Source of the DNA: Thelonectria olida
Lineage: Eukaryota > Ascomycota > Sordariomycetes > Hypocreales > Nectriaceae
Length of the DNA stretch: 64,000 bases
Direction: 5' to 3'
NCBI GenBank assembly: GCA_020736575.1
Contig: JAGPYM010000001.1
Location: forward strand, 3,906,001-3,970,000
Position numbers and translations under genes: made by a program. This document shows positions 21,295-32,324 of the stretch, piece after piece. The notes beneath the pieces were generated by a model. The model was not told the DNA's origin and did no database searches. It worked only from the letters and a program-made list of their open reading frames with translations. The first letter of the stretch is position 1; each line of letters begins with the position of its first letter.

Positions 21295-22391
21295 ATGAAG
21301 CTTTGCTCCGTCCTTGCCACCTTCCTGGCCACCCTGGCCGTCAGCTCTCCCGTTGAGCGGGACGCTCTTCTTAAGCGTCAGGCTTCAGAGGCTTGCTCCG
21401 TGGGCTACTGCACTCAGAACGGAGGCACGACTGGTGGCGCTGCTGGCAAAACCATCACCGTAACCTCGATTGATGCTCTCATCGAGGCCGCAACGCAGGA
21501 CGGACCACTCACTATCATCGTGTCGGGCCAGCTCACTGGAGACACTCGTGTTCGCCCTACGTCTGACAAGACCATCATTGGCGCCTCTGGTAGCTGTATG
21601 TTCTACATTCCGTGAAAGCCTGCCTCTAAAGCGAGGGTTCTGACCTTTATAGCCATTACTGGAGTTGGGTTCTACGTCCGCCGCCAGTCGAACGTCATCC
21701 TCCGCAATCTCAAGATTGCCAAGGTTGATGCCTCCAATGGCGACGCCATTGGAATCGATGAGTCTACCAACGTTTGGGTGGACCATTGCGACTTGTCTGG
21801 AGACTTGAGCCTCGGCAAGGACGACCTTGACGGTCTGCTCGATATCTCCCATGGTGCTGACTGGATCACGGTCTCAAACACCTACTTCCACGACCACGTA
21901 TGTCAAATCAACGGATTAATATGTGAAACTGAAGATTCTAGCGCTAACCACACTCTCGACAATAGTGGAAGGCGTCTCTGATCGGCCACTCCGATAACAA
22001 CGCTAAACAGGACACGGGCAAACTCCACGTCACCTATGCCAACAACTACTGGAAGAATGTCAACAGCCGACAGCCTCTCATTCGCTTTGCCACCGTCCAC
22101 CTCATCAACAACTACTGGGATGGCATCATCCTCTCTGGCGTCAACACCCGAATGGGAGCCCAGGTCCTGGTCCAGAGCTCTGTCTTTGCCAACTCCGCCG
22201 AACGCGCCATCTTCTTTGCCGACTCCAAGGTGACTGGATATGCTGTTGTTGAGGACGTTAACCTTGGTGGCTCCGTTAACTCGGCCCCTCTTGGTACGCT
22301 GACCTCTGCCTCGCTCCCCTACAAGATCACTGCCCTAGGATCTGGCAAGGTCGCTGGCATTATTCCCGGAACTGCCGGACAGAAGCTTTAA
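21295..22391 (+). CDS. Secreted pectate lyase, polysaccharide lyase family 1
   Basis: This extracellular enzyme cleaves polygalacturonate in plant cell walls by Ca2+-dependent beta-elimination. The three exons are 21295-21595, 21653-21897 and 21966-22391, with introns of 57 and 68 nt (GTATGT...TATAG; GTATGT...AATAG). The protein has 323 aa, normal for fungal PL1. MKLCSVLATFLATLAVSS is the signal peptide, followed by a probable KR-type processing site (LLKR). Family motifs are seen: TIIGASGSSITGVGFYVR, NVWVDHCDLSGD, DGLLDISHGADWITVS, and NSRQPLIRFATVHLINNYWD, which carries the catalytic Arg. No defects are seen. It supports a plant-associated lifestyle. Confidence 0.95.
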
Positions 22392-23116
22392 ACGGCTTCA
22401 GGTTAGACTTAACATTCAGCTTTCTAGCTTCATTCAAGCTTCGTGGATACTCCTTTGAGTATTCAGGAGTGTAGTTTCCATAGTAAATAAGCCGCTTTTA
22501 CAACTCGAATCTTAGCCTGTTGGCTCATAAGTGAAGCATGGTGACTTGCAGCCTTGATGAAAGTAGACTCTGTATAGCCTTACGGATCTTGCAAGGTCGC
22601 ATGGCTTTAGGGCACTTCCATTTGATATCCCTCACTATCTTGGTTTTGTGACATGTGTTTGCAGGATGAGAACTTACGCTCTTTTGACTGGGCTTTATGG
22701 ATCTATCTGTGGAGCTCAGCTAATGAGTGACGCAGGTGCTCACATAGGCTAGGCTATTTGTGAACCCAGGGGGTAATCAGATCAAAGGGACGCCGATATC
22801 AGTTGATCCCAACTACCGCATTGTCGGGGCTTGGACAGTTCGGGCGAAAACATACACACAAATGCTTGTTACTAGTACAAGTGCTGAAGGTTCGGTATTC
22901 GTGTTCGTACCCAACCATGGGCTTGGTTAAATCCTCAGGCTCTCCAGAGTATTAAAATGCCATGCTCGAAGAGACGAGGCTCAATCAGTTCCCGCAGGGC
23001 GAAATATGTGCTAGAATAATAAATGTACTTTGATCCCAATCTAAGCACCAAGAGGCCCTGTTGCTGATGTAACACAGTGCCGCTTTTGCTTACTTGGTGG
23101 GCGTCAGATGTGCGTA
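22392..23116. other. Convergent 3' intergenic region
   Basis: This lies between two convergent genes. No gene or structured element is recognised. Confidence 0.4.
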
Positions 23117-23940
23117 TTAGAGCTTTTGTTGTACAACCTTGTTAAGCACAATATCATCCACGCCAACCTCGATCGTAACCTTCTTCTGATCCGTGCAGCG
23201 AAGTCTCAGGGTAAACGTTCCATCCTGATAAGGAAAGCTAAAGCCGGAATAACTGTAGGTCGAATACTGCCCCAACACAGAGGTATTGATCGGCCATGAT
23301 TTGAAGACGTCCCCACCGAAAAGAGCTTGCATTTCACATGTTGCGGTGCCCAAATTGGGAGTGCCGAACACAGCCAACTTGAAGGATAAGCGGTACAGCC
23401 TCGATGTGTTGAGGCCGTTGAGGGTCTGGTTTAGTTGGTTACCGCCGGATGCAAAGGTATCGTCGACGACGTATTGGCTGCTTCTGTTAGCAAGGTGTAA
23501 TACACCATTGTCGCATCGAGGAGGGCTCACGCATAGTGATCCGGTGATGCAGACTTCGATCGGTCCTTTCGAATGACCACGGTCCTCTGCGCCCAGACTG
23601 CAAGATCGTCGTCTTCAAAATTGCCGTTATCGATGAAGTTCTCGAGGGTGGGCTCGGGAGTGGGAGTGGGGGTTGTTGGGGTCTGGATTGGGGTCGTGGG
23701 AGTCTCGATAGGGGTTGATGGAGTCTCGATAGGGGTTGATGGAGTCTCGATTGGGGTCGTTGGCGTCTCTGTCGGCGTCACGATTGGAGTCTCAGTCGTC
23801 GAGGATGAGGAAGATGTCGAGGTTGGTGTTTCGGTCGGGGTGGAAAGCGATGTCGTCGAGGATGAGATACGGCATGGGCCGGCGTTGGCTGCCGGCAACA
23901 GCACAGCGCCGAGGACGGTACAAACAGAGAACCAGCGCAT
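23117..23940 (-). CDS. Secreted protein with Thr/Pro repeat linker and jelly-roll-like module
   Basis: This is a predicted extracellular protein of 256 aa. The exons are 23531-23940 and 23117-23477, with a 53-nt intron (GTGAGC...GCAG). MRWFSVCTVLGAVLLPAANA is the signal peptide. A Ser/Thr stretch and a linker of repeated TPIETPS/TPIETPT units follow (about residues 35-90). The C-terminal domain starts NFIDNGNFEDDDLAVW and ends VEVGVDDIVLNK-like. This GNFE...VDDI frame is that of carbohydrate-binding-module-like jelly rolls common in fungal secreted proteins. No catalytic domain is attached, so a wall-binding, adhesin or effector role is inferred. A TATA-like TATATAC lies about 107 nt upstream (24047-24053). 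It is transcribed away from the GH47 gene. Confidence 0.8.
23672..23765 (-). repeat. 21-bp tandem repeat coding for TPIETPS units
   Basis: At least two perfect copies and flanking imperfect copies of a 21-bp unit (GAGTCTCGATAGGGGTTGAT plus G on the plus strand) encode 7-residue Thr/Pro/Ile/Glu units in the linker of the secreted protein. Copy number probably varies between strains. Confidence 0.8.
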
Positions 23941-24559
23941 ACTGGCAATTAACGAGCGTGAGATAATTATATACTGGCGAGATAATGAGAGGATCGCGCA
24001 AAGAGAGAAAAAAAAAAACTGTCAATGGCCGGCGGCTTTGAGGCCGGTATATACTCGCTCTTCAGAGTCAGCCAGGCGCAAACAATCAGTCGATCCGCAA
24101 GTTAGGCCCTAGACTAAAATCCCAGCTGCCACTGCTAGCAGAGATGATTAACGGGGCACAAATCAATAGTTCTGTAAGTCAAGCGCGAAATCAGTCATCT
24201 CCTTTGTCCGGATAACGACTGGATTGCGATCCGCGCAAACAAGCAAACTCGTCAGGGGTGTCGCCAGGCTTGACGGGTCGAGCTATCGAGGCGCCACACG
24301 CCCGCCATCCCAAATCCAGACTAAAATCCGGCTCGCCACGCCCGTCTCTTCCAAGATTTAACGTGTTGCTAAGGCTGAGTGGAGTTAATCAGGGGAAATC
24401 GACGATCGGGCGAAACCCTCCGCACTTGGAGGCGAGACAGGGTCTGCTTCGACCTTTTTCAATTCCGTCAACGTCCTCACTCCTTACCAAGATATACTCT
24501 CTGAGCCTCCTACAAAGCACTCACTCGTGTCTCACTGTACGTTGGTGTTCCGAAAAGAC
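23941..24559. other. Divergent promoter region
   Basis: This 619-bp region is shared upstream by the secreted repeat protein (minus) and the GH47 mannosidase (plus). It contains the TATATAC at 24047-24053 and an A-run at 24009-24018. No gene. Confidence 0.45.
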
Positions 24560-26373
24560 ATGAGGAGCCCGGTAGCTCGGGCCATCCTGTGGCTGGGAGG
24601 TGCAGTTGTTTTATTCCACGTCGCTACCTCCTTATACGGAATTCGCTCGGCACATCGGGAGGACCTCGTTAAATCCAGATGGGATGGCGAGAGAGCAGCT
24701 GCCATCAAAGAGGTTTTTCGATTCTCGTGGGACAGTTATGAGAAATACGCCGCCCCCCACGACACGTTGCGTCCGGTCGATCAGTCATACGAGGATGATC
24801 GGTGAGTTTCTTCTCGTCTTGTTCAAAGACAGGCCAGACTGACCACCATGATAGCAATGGGTGGGGCGCGACGGCTGTGGATGGACTCAGCACTGCTATC
24901 ATTATGAACCAAGGCGACATCGTCGATAAGATCCTCCGGCAGATTGCCATGACCGACTTTACTGTGACTACGGTAGACAATCAAGCTATTTCGCTATTTG
25001 AGACGACCATTCGTTATATGGGAGGCTTGCTTTCAGGTATCACCGTTTCCCTGACAACTGTGTCAAACCTCGTGCTGCGTTGAACCGACTGACCATGTTT
25101 ATGCAGGCTACGATTTGCTCTCGGGCCCCTTCAAGAAACTGGTAAAAGAACCCCGTTTGAGAGAAATACTGCTGGAAAAGGCCATAGATCTCGCCGACAG
25201 GCTCAGCATTGCCTTTGACACGCCAAGCGGAGTCCCAGACGATGAAGTCGTCTTTAACCCAAAGCTACGGCAATGGGGCAACCCCGATAACTCTATCACA
25301 TGTATCGGCACGCTCGTACTCGAATGGACTCGGCTGAGTGACTTGACCGGAAATGCCACGTACGGTGCTCTCGCGCAGAGGGCCCAAGCACATCTGATCC
25401 GCCCCAAGCCTCTCGACGACTTCAGACTGCCTGGTCTTGTGGGTACCTACGTTCGGCTGAAAGATGGAGAGTTTGAGGATTATCAGGCCGGCTGGGGCGG
25501 CGGCTCGGATAGCTACTACGAGTACCTCATCAAGATGTATCAGTACGACCCTGTGGAGTTTGCCGAGTACAAGGACAGCTGGGTTTTGGCGGCCGAGTCA
25601 TCGATGCAATATCTAGCATCATCGCCAACGTCCCGGAAGGATCTGACTTTTCTGGGCGAGTTTCGGGGAAACGCGACTGTTCCCATGTCTAGCCACTGTG
25701 AGTTCTTCCCAATTTTAGCAACCCTTAGTTATCCATCAGTCGCATTGTCTAATCGTCGTGGGATGGAACAGTGGCCAGCGTCTGCGGCGGCTCTTTTATC
25801 CTTGGTGGCCTGCTCCTCCAAAACCAGACCTTTGTCGACTTTGGCCTCGAACTTTCCAAGTCCTATTACGAGGTTTACCGCCAAAGCCCATCCGGAATCG
25901 GTCCCGAAACCTTTCGCTGGGTCGACGATCACCAAGAGCTCACCAAAGCCTCAACTAACCGGCCGCCACCAACTAAGTGGCAGTTCTTCTATCGCAAAAG
26001 CGGCTTCTGGCCTACCGACTCTGAATACATCCTCCGACCCGAGACAATCGAGAGTCTCTACTACGCGTATCGCGCCACAGGCGACCAGAAGTGGCAGCTG
26101 ATGGCGTGGGAGGCTTTTGAGGTGCTCAACGAGATGACTCGCGTCGAGGGAGGCTTTGGAGGGCTACATAATGTGATGAGGAAAAAGGAGGACAACGAGA
26201 AAGAGGGATGGCAGCGGATTGATAAGATGGAGAGTTTCTGGCTTGCCGAGACGCTGAAGTACTTGTATCTGATGTTTTCGGAGGATGCGGACTACCAAAT
26301 GAAGAGTGACGGACGGATGAAGTATGTGTTGAATACGGAGGCACACCCGTTAAGGATACGGCAGTCATCGTAA
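24560..26373 (+). CDS. Alpha-1,2-mannosidase, glycoside hydrolase family 47
   Basis: This is a class I mannosidase that trims alpha-1,2-linked mannose from N-glycans in the ER or Golgi (inverting, Ca2+-dependent). The four exons are 24560-24801, 24855-25036, 25107-25697 and 25772-26373, with introns of 53, 70 and 74 nt. The protein has 538 aa, normal for fungal GH47. A signal anchor ([20 protein letters not shown], residues 8-27) makes it a type II membrane protein. Motifs in order are: [89 protein letters not shown]; and the terminal VLNTEAHPL, whose Thr binds the catalytic Ca2+ in the family. The ATG at 24560 was chosen because it leads directly into the anchor. Confidence 0.93.
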
Positions 26374-26519
26374 TGGTAGATTGTGATGAAATTCAAGCCC
26401 CAAGTTTACTAGATCTTGACTCCAGATGTGAAGGCTTCTGCTTTTCATGAGTCCATGATGAGCCCAGCAAGCTTGTTGGAAGCGGGGGAGACCTGATGGA
26501 ATCCAGCAGTCTCATCCTC

Positions 26520-28671
26520 CTAGATCAGATGTCCCTTGATCTGTTCCGTCTCCTTCTCCAGTCCAACTCCAATCAAGGCCTGCCCCTCGGATTCCTGCCC
26601 CGTGAAACCATATCGAACCCTCAAATCCTTCTTCATCATTGTCAAATCCGTCCCTCCTATTCGACCCGTCTCTGGCGGCATGTCGATAAACTTGGAGTCG
26701 CGAACAGCCGTCGATACATACCCAAGCACTTCAGGCCCGTTGGCCAGGTGGTTGAAGAAGACGCTGAGAATGCCCCCGATGAGTAAGACCACAGTAGACG
26801 CGAGACAGAGCCAGATCCATAGCCGAGACACGGAATACACCTCGACGAGACGGCTGACGTTTGCTGGTGTAGTCGTGTTCCATGATATCTCGGTGTTGTT
26901 GACGCCGCTGCTGAGTGAGTCGGCAGACATTTGGGATATAAGTAGATATGTGTTGAGCACCTGGCTCAGCCGATGGCTAAACAGCTCGTCATCCACGTCT
27001 CTGAAGAAACCGTTAGGTGGGCTGCCCACCGTGATGCTGCCAATGTCCGGGTCGTTTAGGTACTGTAGAGCGATGCTTGGGTGGACGGACCCTTCGAGCG
27101 TCGTTGCCAGGGGCACATCTCTAGATATGTAGCGAAACACATCCGGGAAGGAGAAGAAGGATATCTCTTCCGGCGGATGGTTCAGAAGCGAGGATCGTTG
27201 GGCAGTGACGCTGCAGTTCTGCTGGTCCGCATATGTTGCTCGCGAACAGATGACGCGCGATTCAACGTATCTTTGAGCCACGTCGCAGTAAGCCGTCACG
27301 CTCCTCAACGACCCGTGATAATCGTAGCCGATGCGTGTATGGAAGAAGAGCTTCGTCGGCCCAGCTTCGATTCCTGTCTCGTTCTCGAATAAGACGGGCC
27401 TTGTGAGCATCGACCCGTACCATTCGTTGTCTAATCTGCCGTCCACGAGTGTTCTGTTGCTCCACATGGGGTCGACGAACCGGTTCAGTGCGATGCCCCA
27501 GGAATTTATGGATCCTCTCGAGACGTTGAAGCCGTGCCAAGTGCCATTATCAAAGTCTGTTGCATCCCAGCCTGGCCAGTCAAAGAGGCCGTCGTCGGGG
27601 AAGTCGCTGGTGCTGGTAATGTTGGAGCATTCAAGGTCGATGTAGCTTGATTCAAGAGAAAAGGTAGTGTTTCCCAGCGCGACATTCGTGACGGGAATAC
27701 CAACAAAAGCAGCGTAATGCTCCAGTTTCGGACTCCAAGACATGTTCTGCCAGCCCGTCATTGCAGTTGAGGCGAGTCGGGGAATCTTGACGTTGCCCCA
27801 AAGATCCATCGGATCCGTCTTGGTCTTCTCTGGAGAAAGGACGGCGGCGGTGAACAACATCCTGAAGAAAGCCAACAGGCCCTCCAAGTCTTCTATACCG
27901 GATCCCTGAGGGTCACGGTTCGCAGGTTCACTCGGAGCGTCCGTGTCAAAGTAGACGATGCTCGACGGTTCGAATCGGGGCTCAAGACGGGAGTCGAGCA
28001 TGCGGAGCAAAGACTGCCCCCCGAGAGGCGAAAAGGCCCAGACGAGGACCAGCGAGATGCCCAAAAGGTTGAACGCCCGGAGCTGGTACTGGGTGGCAAG
28101 AGTCCCGCCCACGGTTTGGCTTCCCATTAATTGTTCCAGCGAGCCCAGCGTGGCACCCTTCTCTAGCTTCCAGCGTGCGATTTTGAAGAGGAGGCGGCCG
28201 ATGACTGATGCGAAAAGGATGGGAAACAGGGTACCGAGCTATCATGGTTAATCCTCTGTTCAGATCATGCTATGTCGCAGCTTTGATGGAACATACACCG
28301 GTCATCAAGCTCCGCCATGTCAATGTTGCAAGCGTCTCTTTATCGACAGCATGACCGTCAAGCGAAGAGACCCGAATGGTAAAAACAACAAAAGCGAGCG
28401 GCAGAGCAATCGCGGCCAGGTTTGTCAGAATTGTCGTGAAACTGTGCCTCTCGTTCTGAAATGCGAGGTTCCGTCTGTCAGAGCCCTTGATATGGTCGCA
28501 TGACTCTGCGCTGTCCTGGGGATTTATTTGGCCGCTGGTGCGTAGATTGTTCGGCTCCGAAGAGCTCGTCGACGAGGACTGTTCGAGGTCATTGGGATCA
28601 TCAAGATCATTAGGCTGGAGGACATGATAGTCGGCTGAGGTGTTGAGTGGCGTTTCAGCTGTGTGAGCCAT
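26520..28671 (-). CDS. Uncharacterised 4-TM membrane protein with large glycosylated ectodomain
   Basis: The exons are 28297-28671 and 26520-28238, with a 58-nt intron (GTATGT...GATAG). The product is 697 aa from the ATG at 28671 (MAHTAETPLN); an in-frame ATG at 28740 would add 23 residues. An acidic Ser-rich cytosolic N-terminus precedes TM1 (LTNLAAIALPLAFVVFTI). TM2 starts at LGTLFPILFASVIG, TM3 is LLGISLVLVWAFSPLGG, and a ~400-residue loop with many N-x-S/T sites (NMS, NTT, NIT, NGT, NVS, NRT, NET, NCS) follows. The last helix is LWIWLCLASTVVLLIGGILS, with a short cytosolic tail. The family is widespread in filamentous ascomycetes but has no known function that I can name. It is convergent with the GH47 gene (146 bp apart). 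Confidence 0.8.
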
Positions 28672-29225
28672 ACTATCGGCTTCTGTGAGGGTCTGAACAA
28701 CGAAGAATGAGGGGCACTCCTCAAGTTTTAATGTAAGCATAACAGGAAAAATATTTCCAGCCTCGTATTTATCATCTTTCGCTGATCAATGCAGCAAGTA
28801 AGCGACCTTTGTGTTACTACGTGAAACCCGTCGGGCTTGGCAGCAGCTAGTCCTGCATGATGCGAGGCGTTTTCCTCCCAAATGGTGACTTGTTGAGAAT
28901 AAAAAAAAGAAAGTGGCAAGCTCTCAGGATGATTTCTTTTAGATGACAGCTTGCAATATTTGGTGTTAATAGAGTCTTCATCAAGTTAAAGGGCCAGGCC
29001 TTCTGGCCCAGAGAAGTCACGTGCCCGACAAGAATTACTGAGCAGACTGGACAAGTTGCCCAAGCAGTATCTAATCAATTAAGCGAGGGTAGATTGTGGC
29101 TTAGCATAGTGTGGCGGAGGCCACATGGCGCAATGCAAGACAGAGCCCCGATCCTACGATAACCGTGAAATGCTGCGTGCGCGTCATATAGCGAGATAAG
29201 GAAATCCCAAAGTTAAGTAACTAAG
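28672..29225. other. Intergenic, no gene seen
   Basis: This is the 5' flank of the 4-TM protein and the 3' side of the permease pseudogene, with short A-runs. Nothing else is recognised. Confidence 0.4.
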
Positions 29226-30501
29226 TTATTTATAAAGCAAAAATCCAATTCTTTGCAGTCTTTCAGATATTCTTCTTACTCTCTCATAATCATCTCCAAA
29301 AGCAGCACGAAGGCCATCCTGTGCATAGAGAACCCTATTCCTCGCACAGCCGTGGCAAAGAAGAAGATGGTTTGGGGATCTCGCAAAGCCTCCTAGAACT
29401 GCTTCCATTTCCAGTGATCATCAGAAGTGACGGCCTGATTCTCTCTGACTCTCTCGATCGCGACCTTCCTCTCGCGTTTGCTGAGCCACCTGGCATTTGC
29501 CTGGTTGTCGGGCATGAAGTACATAAGAACAGCGAGAAGGCGAGGCTAAGAGAGCCGAAGAACAAGAAAAAGATATTCCAGGTCGCAATGGTGCCGTTGA
29601 CTAAAAGGACGTCAGAAAGGACATGGATAGAAGGAAGCAAGAAAACCGACTGGATCCCCACGCGTAGGTTAGAATACCACCAATGAAGTTTCCAATCTGC
29701 ATTACTGTGAGCACAAAGGCAAGAAGGGGGATTAGCTCAAAGCTTACCGGTGTACTTCCTAGCCAGAAGGCCGTCCTGAATACCTGCTCTCGTCGTGTCC
29801 ACCAGTTGCTTGTTACAATGACGAATACTGGACCGATGATGATTTCAACAAGTCCGAGGAAAAAGCGTGCGGCCATGATGCTTCCAAAATTGAAACACAA
29901 GGCTGTTTGCTGTTAGAGTAGTTCAACGTTGCGGTAGGGGTTTTGGCATAAGAGTGAATAAAGCAATGCTAGACCATAGACAAACGGCGGCCGAAATGAA
30001 CTTGCCAACATGCTGAGGCCAGCGCTGCACAAGCCGGGCCCAGGACATGGAACCGACCATGTATCCAAAGTAGAAGATGCTGTAGTTATGAGCGGAATCC
30101 GGTAGAATCTCCATCCTAGGCTGCTCACCTTCCGAGCAAACTGTAGTTTGACCCTTTCAGGTGAAGTGCCTCTTTGATTCCGAAGATTGAAGCGTAGTTC
30201 AGAATGGTCTTATCCAGAACTACAACTATATCAGAAGTCATTCATAAATCAAAGGTAGCGCCTGTTAACTTACGGAGAAGACGTAACAACCGCACATGAG
30301 AGGCAAGAGGATAAAGCCAATCTTCCTCTTCACCTGTCGGTTTTCTTCGTTCGGGTACGAGATGGGCTCGGACTGGCCGTAAACCTGCATGCCAGATATC
30401 TCGAAATGAGTGCCACTCTCAACATTGGTGTTTATCTTGTCATCCTTGAATAGCTCGTAACCGCCAAGTTCGGCACTGCTCTGGTTCAGGGTCTTGTCCA
30501 T
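29226..30501 (-). pseudogene. Dal5-type MFS permease pseudogene, C-terminally broken
   Basis: The start is intact: the ATG at 30501 gives MDKTLNQSSAELGGYELF. It is followed by the first membrane segment (KIGFILLPLMCGCYVFS), FLDKTILNYASIFGIKEALH, IFYFGYMVGSMSWARLVQ, MAARFFLGLVEIIIGPVF, WWTRREQVFRTAFWLGSTP and NFIGGILTYAWGS, separated by plausible introns. After NIFFLFFGSLSLAF the frame slips by one base (near 29530). It continues as VLMYFMPDNQANARWLS and then hits TAG in WKWKQF*EALRDPQT near 29400. A further in-frame stop follows within MIMRE*. Dal5 permeases normally continue for ~180 residues with the second half of the helices, and these are missing or unreadable. Substrate class by family: allantoate, ureidosuccinate or other organic anions. 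It is divergent from a broken hydrolase gene. Confidence 0.75.
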
Positions 30502-30888
30502 TGCGCACGTCAACTGATAAAGGCAACGCGTGGCTCGGAGAACGCAGGGTGAATTGGTAACGCGGAGAGAAGGCTGAAGAAGCACAACAAGAGGTCTGAG
30601 AAAACAAGGTGGATTTCCTCTCGTAGTATAAAGAGGTCATATATGTTGGAGGCCATTTCGGACTTTTGTATCAAGCGCAGGAACGTTATCGACAGGCTGA
30701 GTTAATCGAGCCGACAATGTCGAACCGACTATGTCGGCTAACCTGGCCACTTGGCCTTGTCGGAATCTGAATTACATCTATCGGTTGCCGTGTAACTCGG
30801 CGAATAGGCCAGATAGGGGTTATATAGTTCTTGCTTTTCTTCATGGAGATTACTTTTCCATCTTAAAATTAACACCATCACACTCAAT
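30502..30888. other. Divergent promoter region of two pseudogenes
   Basis: This 387-bp region lies between the permease (minus) and hydrolase (plus) starts, a layout typical of co-regulated uptake and catabolism genes. It has repeated GTCGG words (e.g. 30711-30760). No gene. Confidence 0.4.
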
Positions 30889-32324
30889 ATGGCAATTGAC
30901 AAACTCCTACCTGGCGTTGAACGCATCTCAACGCCAACCGCCGTACCTCTCCCCGAGACGGATACTTCTCGCACAGTGGTCATTGAACCATATCATGTTG
31001 ATCTTCTCCCCGAGTATAGCTATGTCAGCCGAGAATACCTGATCAGTGGTGTTGCAGCTGGAGAGTCTTACTGCACCAGAATTCTTCTTCGCTGCCCTGC
31101 CGATGCCACCAAGTTCACCGGCTTCGTGGTTGAAGAGCCCTCACATTTATGGGGTGGAACGAGTATCTGGCGTCATATCAATCGCTGGTTGATGTGCAAT
31201 GGTAAGTCTCTCGTGAATAATCCCGGCTTGAAGCTGACCCTTTGGCATAAGCCATGCATGGCTGGAAGTTGATTCTCAAGCACCATCTGCGCTCGAGAAG
31301 ATCAAGAACGTCGACCCGGAGCGGTACAAAGATATGCACTTCATGCCAGTCCCTCTTTCGAGCGAATTCCAAGAAAACATTCCTTTCGTTGCCGAGGTGG
31401 CCCGCTATAGTACAATCTCCAGAGATTCTATCCGCCGCCTCTTATGTGCTACGATCGGGCCAGCTTGGCCTCAAGGCCACACGGATCGTTCTCAGTGGGT
31501 TGTCTCAGACTGGAGGCTTGACTCGGCGCTTTGTCACCCATTCGGTACGTCATCTAAGACTTCCAGGCGTCGCCGTGCCATTCGAGGGTTACATTCCATG
31601 TTAGTCTGGTGGAGCCGCACTGCCGGACCTCCCTGGGGTGAAGGTCATTGAGCTTCTCGGAGAGGCAGAATTTCCATCGGTCAGATTTCCATGCGGCGTA
31701 AGTGGTCAACAGAAGGCTACAACACATCGACGACCAGATAGTGATTCATTTCGACTTTACGAAGTTGCAGGTAAGCCTCATCGTGGATCTAGGTATGCTT
31801 CAGCACTGGACATGGAACGGTGATCTGTAGCCAAGCTGCAAGGCGGTGCACAATGGAGCAGTTTCTCCAACTCCTTCATTTACCATGCTGTGTTTGAAGC
31901 CATGGAGAGGTGGACCGGTGAAGGGGTATCCCCTCCACCCAGTGTTACGATCCAAACAATTGGCTCGACGGATGAAATCGTGCGGGACGAACACGGCAAA
32001 GCTGTTGGAGGAGTAAGAATTGTTCATACCGATGATCTTTTGTTTAGAATTGTTGTGGCTACATCAAAAGGGAGGCTGAAATGGTATTGGAGTACGGTAT
32101 ATTCTTTGAGCTTTGGCATGCAAAACCACTGGCTAACAGTTTGGATGCGAATAGGATCCGAAGTACCATTCGACCAAGATAAACTGCAGTCAGTCTATGG
32201 GTCAGTCGCCCAGTACCGGCTCCTCACCGGAAAGGCCATCCAGGACCAAGTAAATGCTGGCTTCCTCCTTCCTGGGGACGCGGAGACTCGGCGACTCGAA
32301 ACAATTGAGACGGTAACTTTTTAA
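30889..32324 (+). pseudogene. Alpha/beta-hydrolase-domain protein (PF20091-like), disrupted
   Basis: The ATG at 30889 starts MAIDKLLPGVERISTPTAV and the family-like segments VSREYLISGVAAGESY and FTGFVVEEPSHLWGG. Later parts are LEVDSQAPSALEKIKNVDPE, GQLGLKATRIVLSGLSQTGG (the nucleophile-elbow region), GGAALPDLPGVKVIELLGE, RRPDSDSFRLYEVAG and AQWSSFSNSFIYHAVFEAME, ending ETIETVTF. Damage: a frame slip between ISRDSIRRLL and the SGLSQTGG block near 31440; TAG in IPC*SGG at 31613 where a Gln codon is expected; and TGA in DMER*SVAK at 31821 where Trp is expected. A second slip after the first intron is likely. The two stops are C-to-T or G-to-A type changes. A late intron (GTATAT...AATAG, about 32096-32153) looks intact. 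The substrate is unknown. Confidence 0.7.

Noticed and set aside
23573..24112. 179-codon plus-strand frame with Val/Gly repeats
   Set aside because: It is the antisense shadow of the Thr/Pro repeat linker of the secreted protein on the minus strand.
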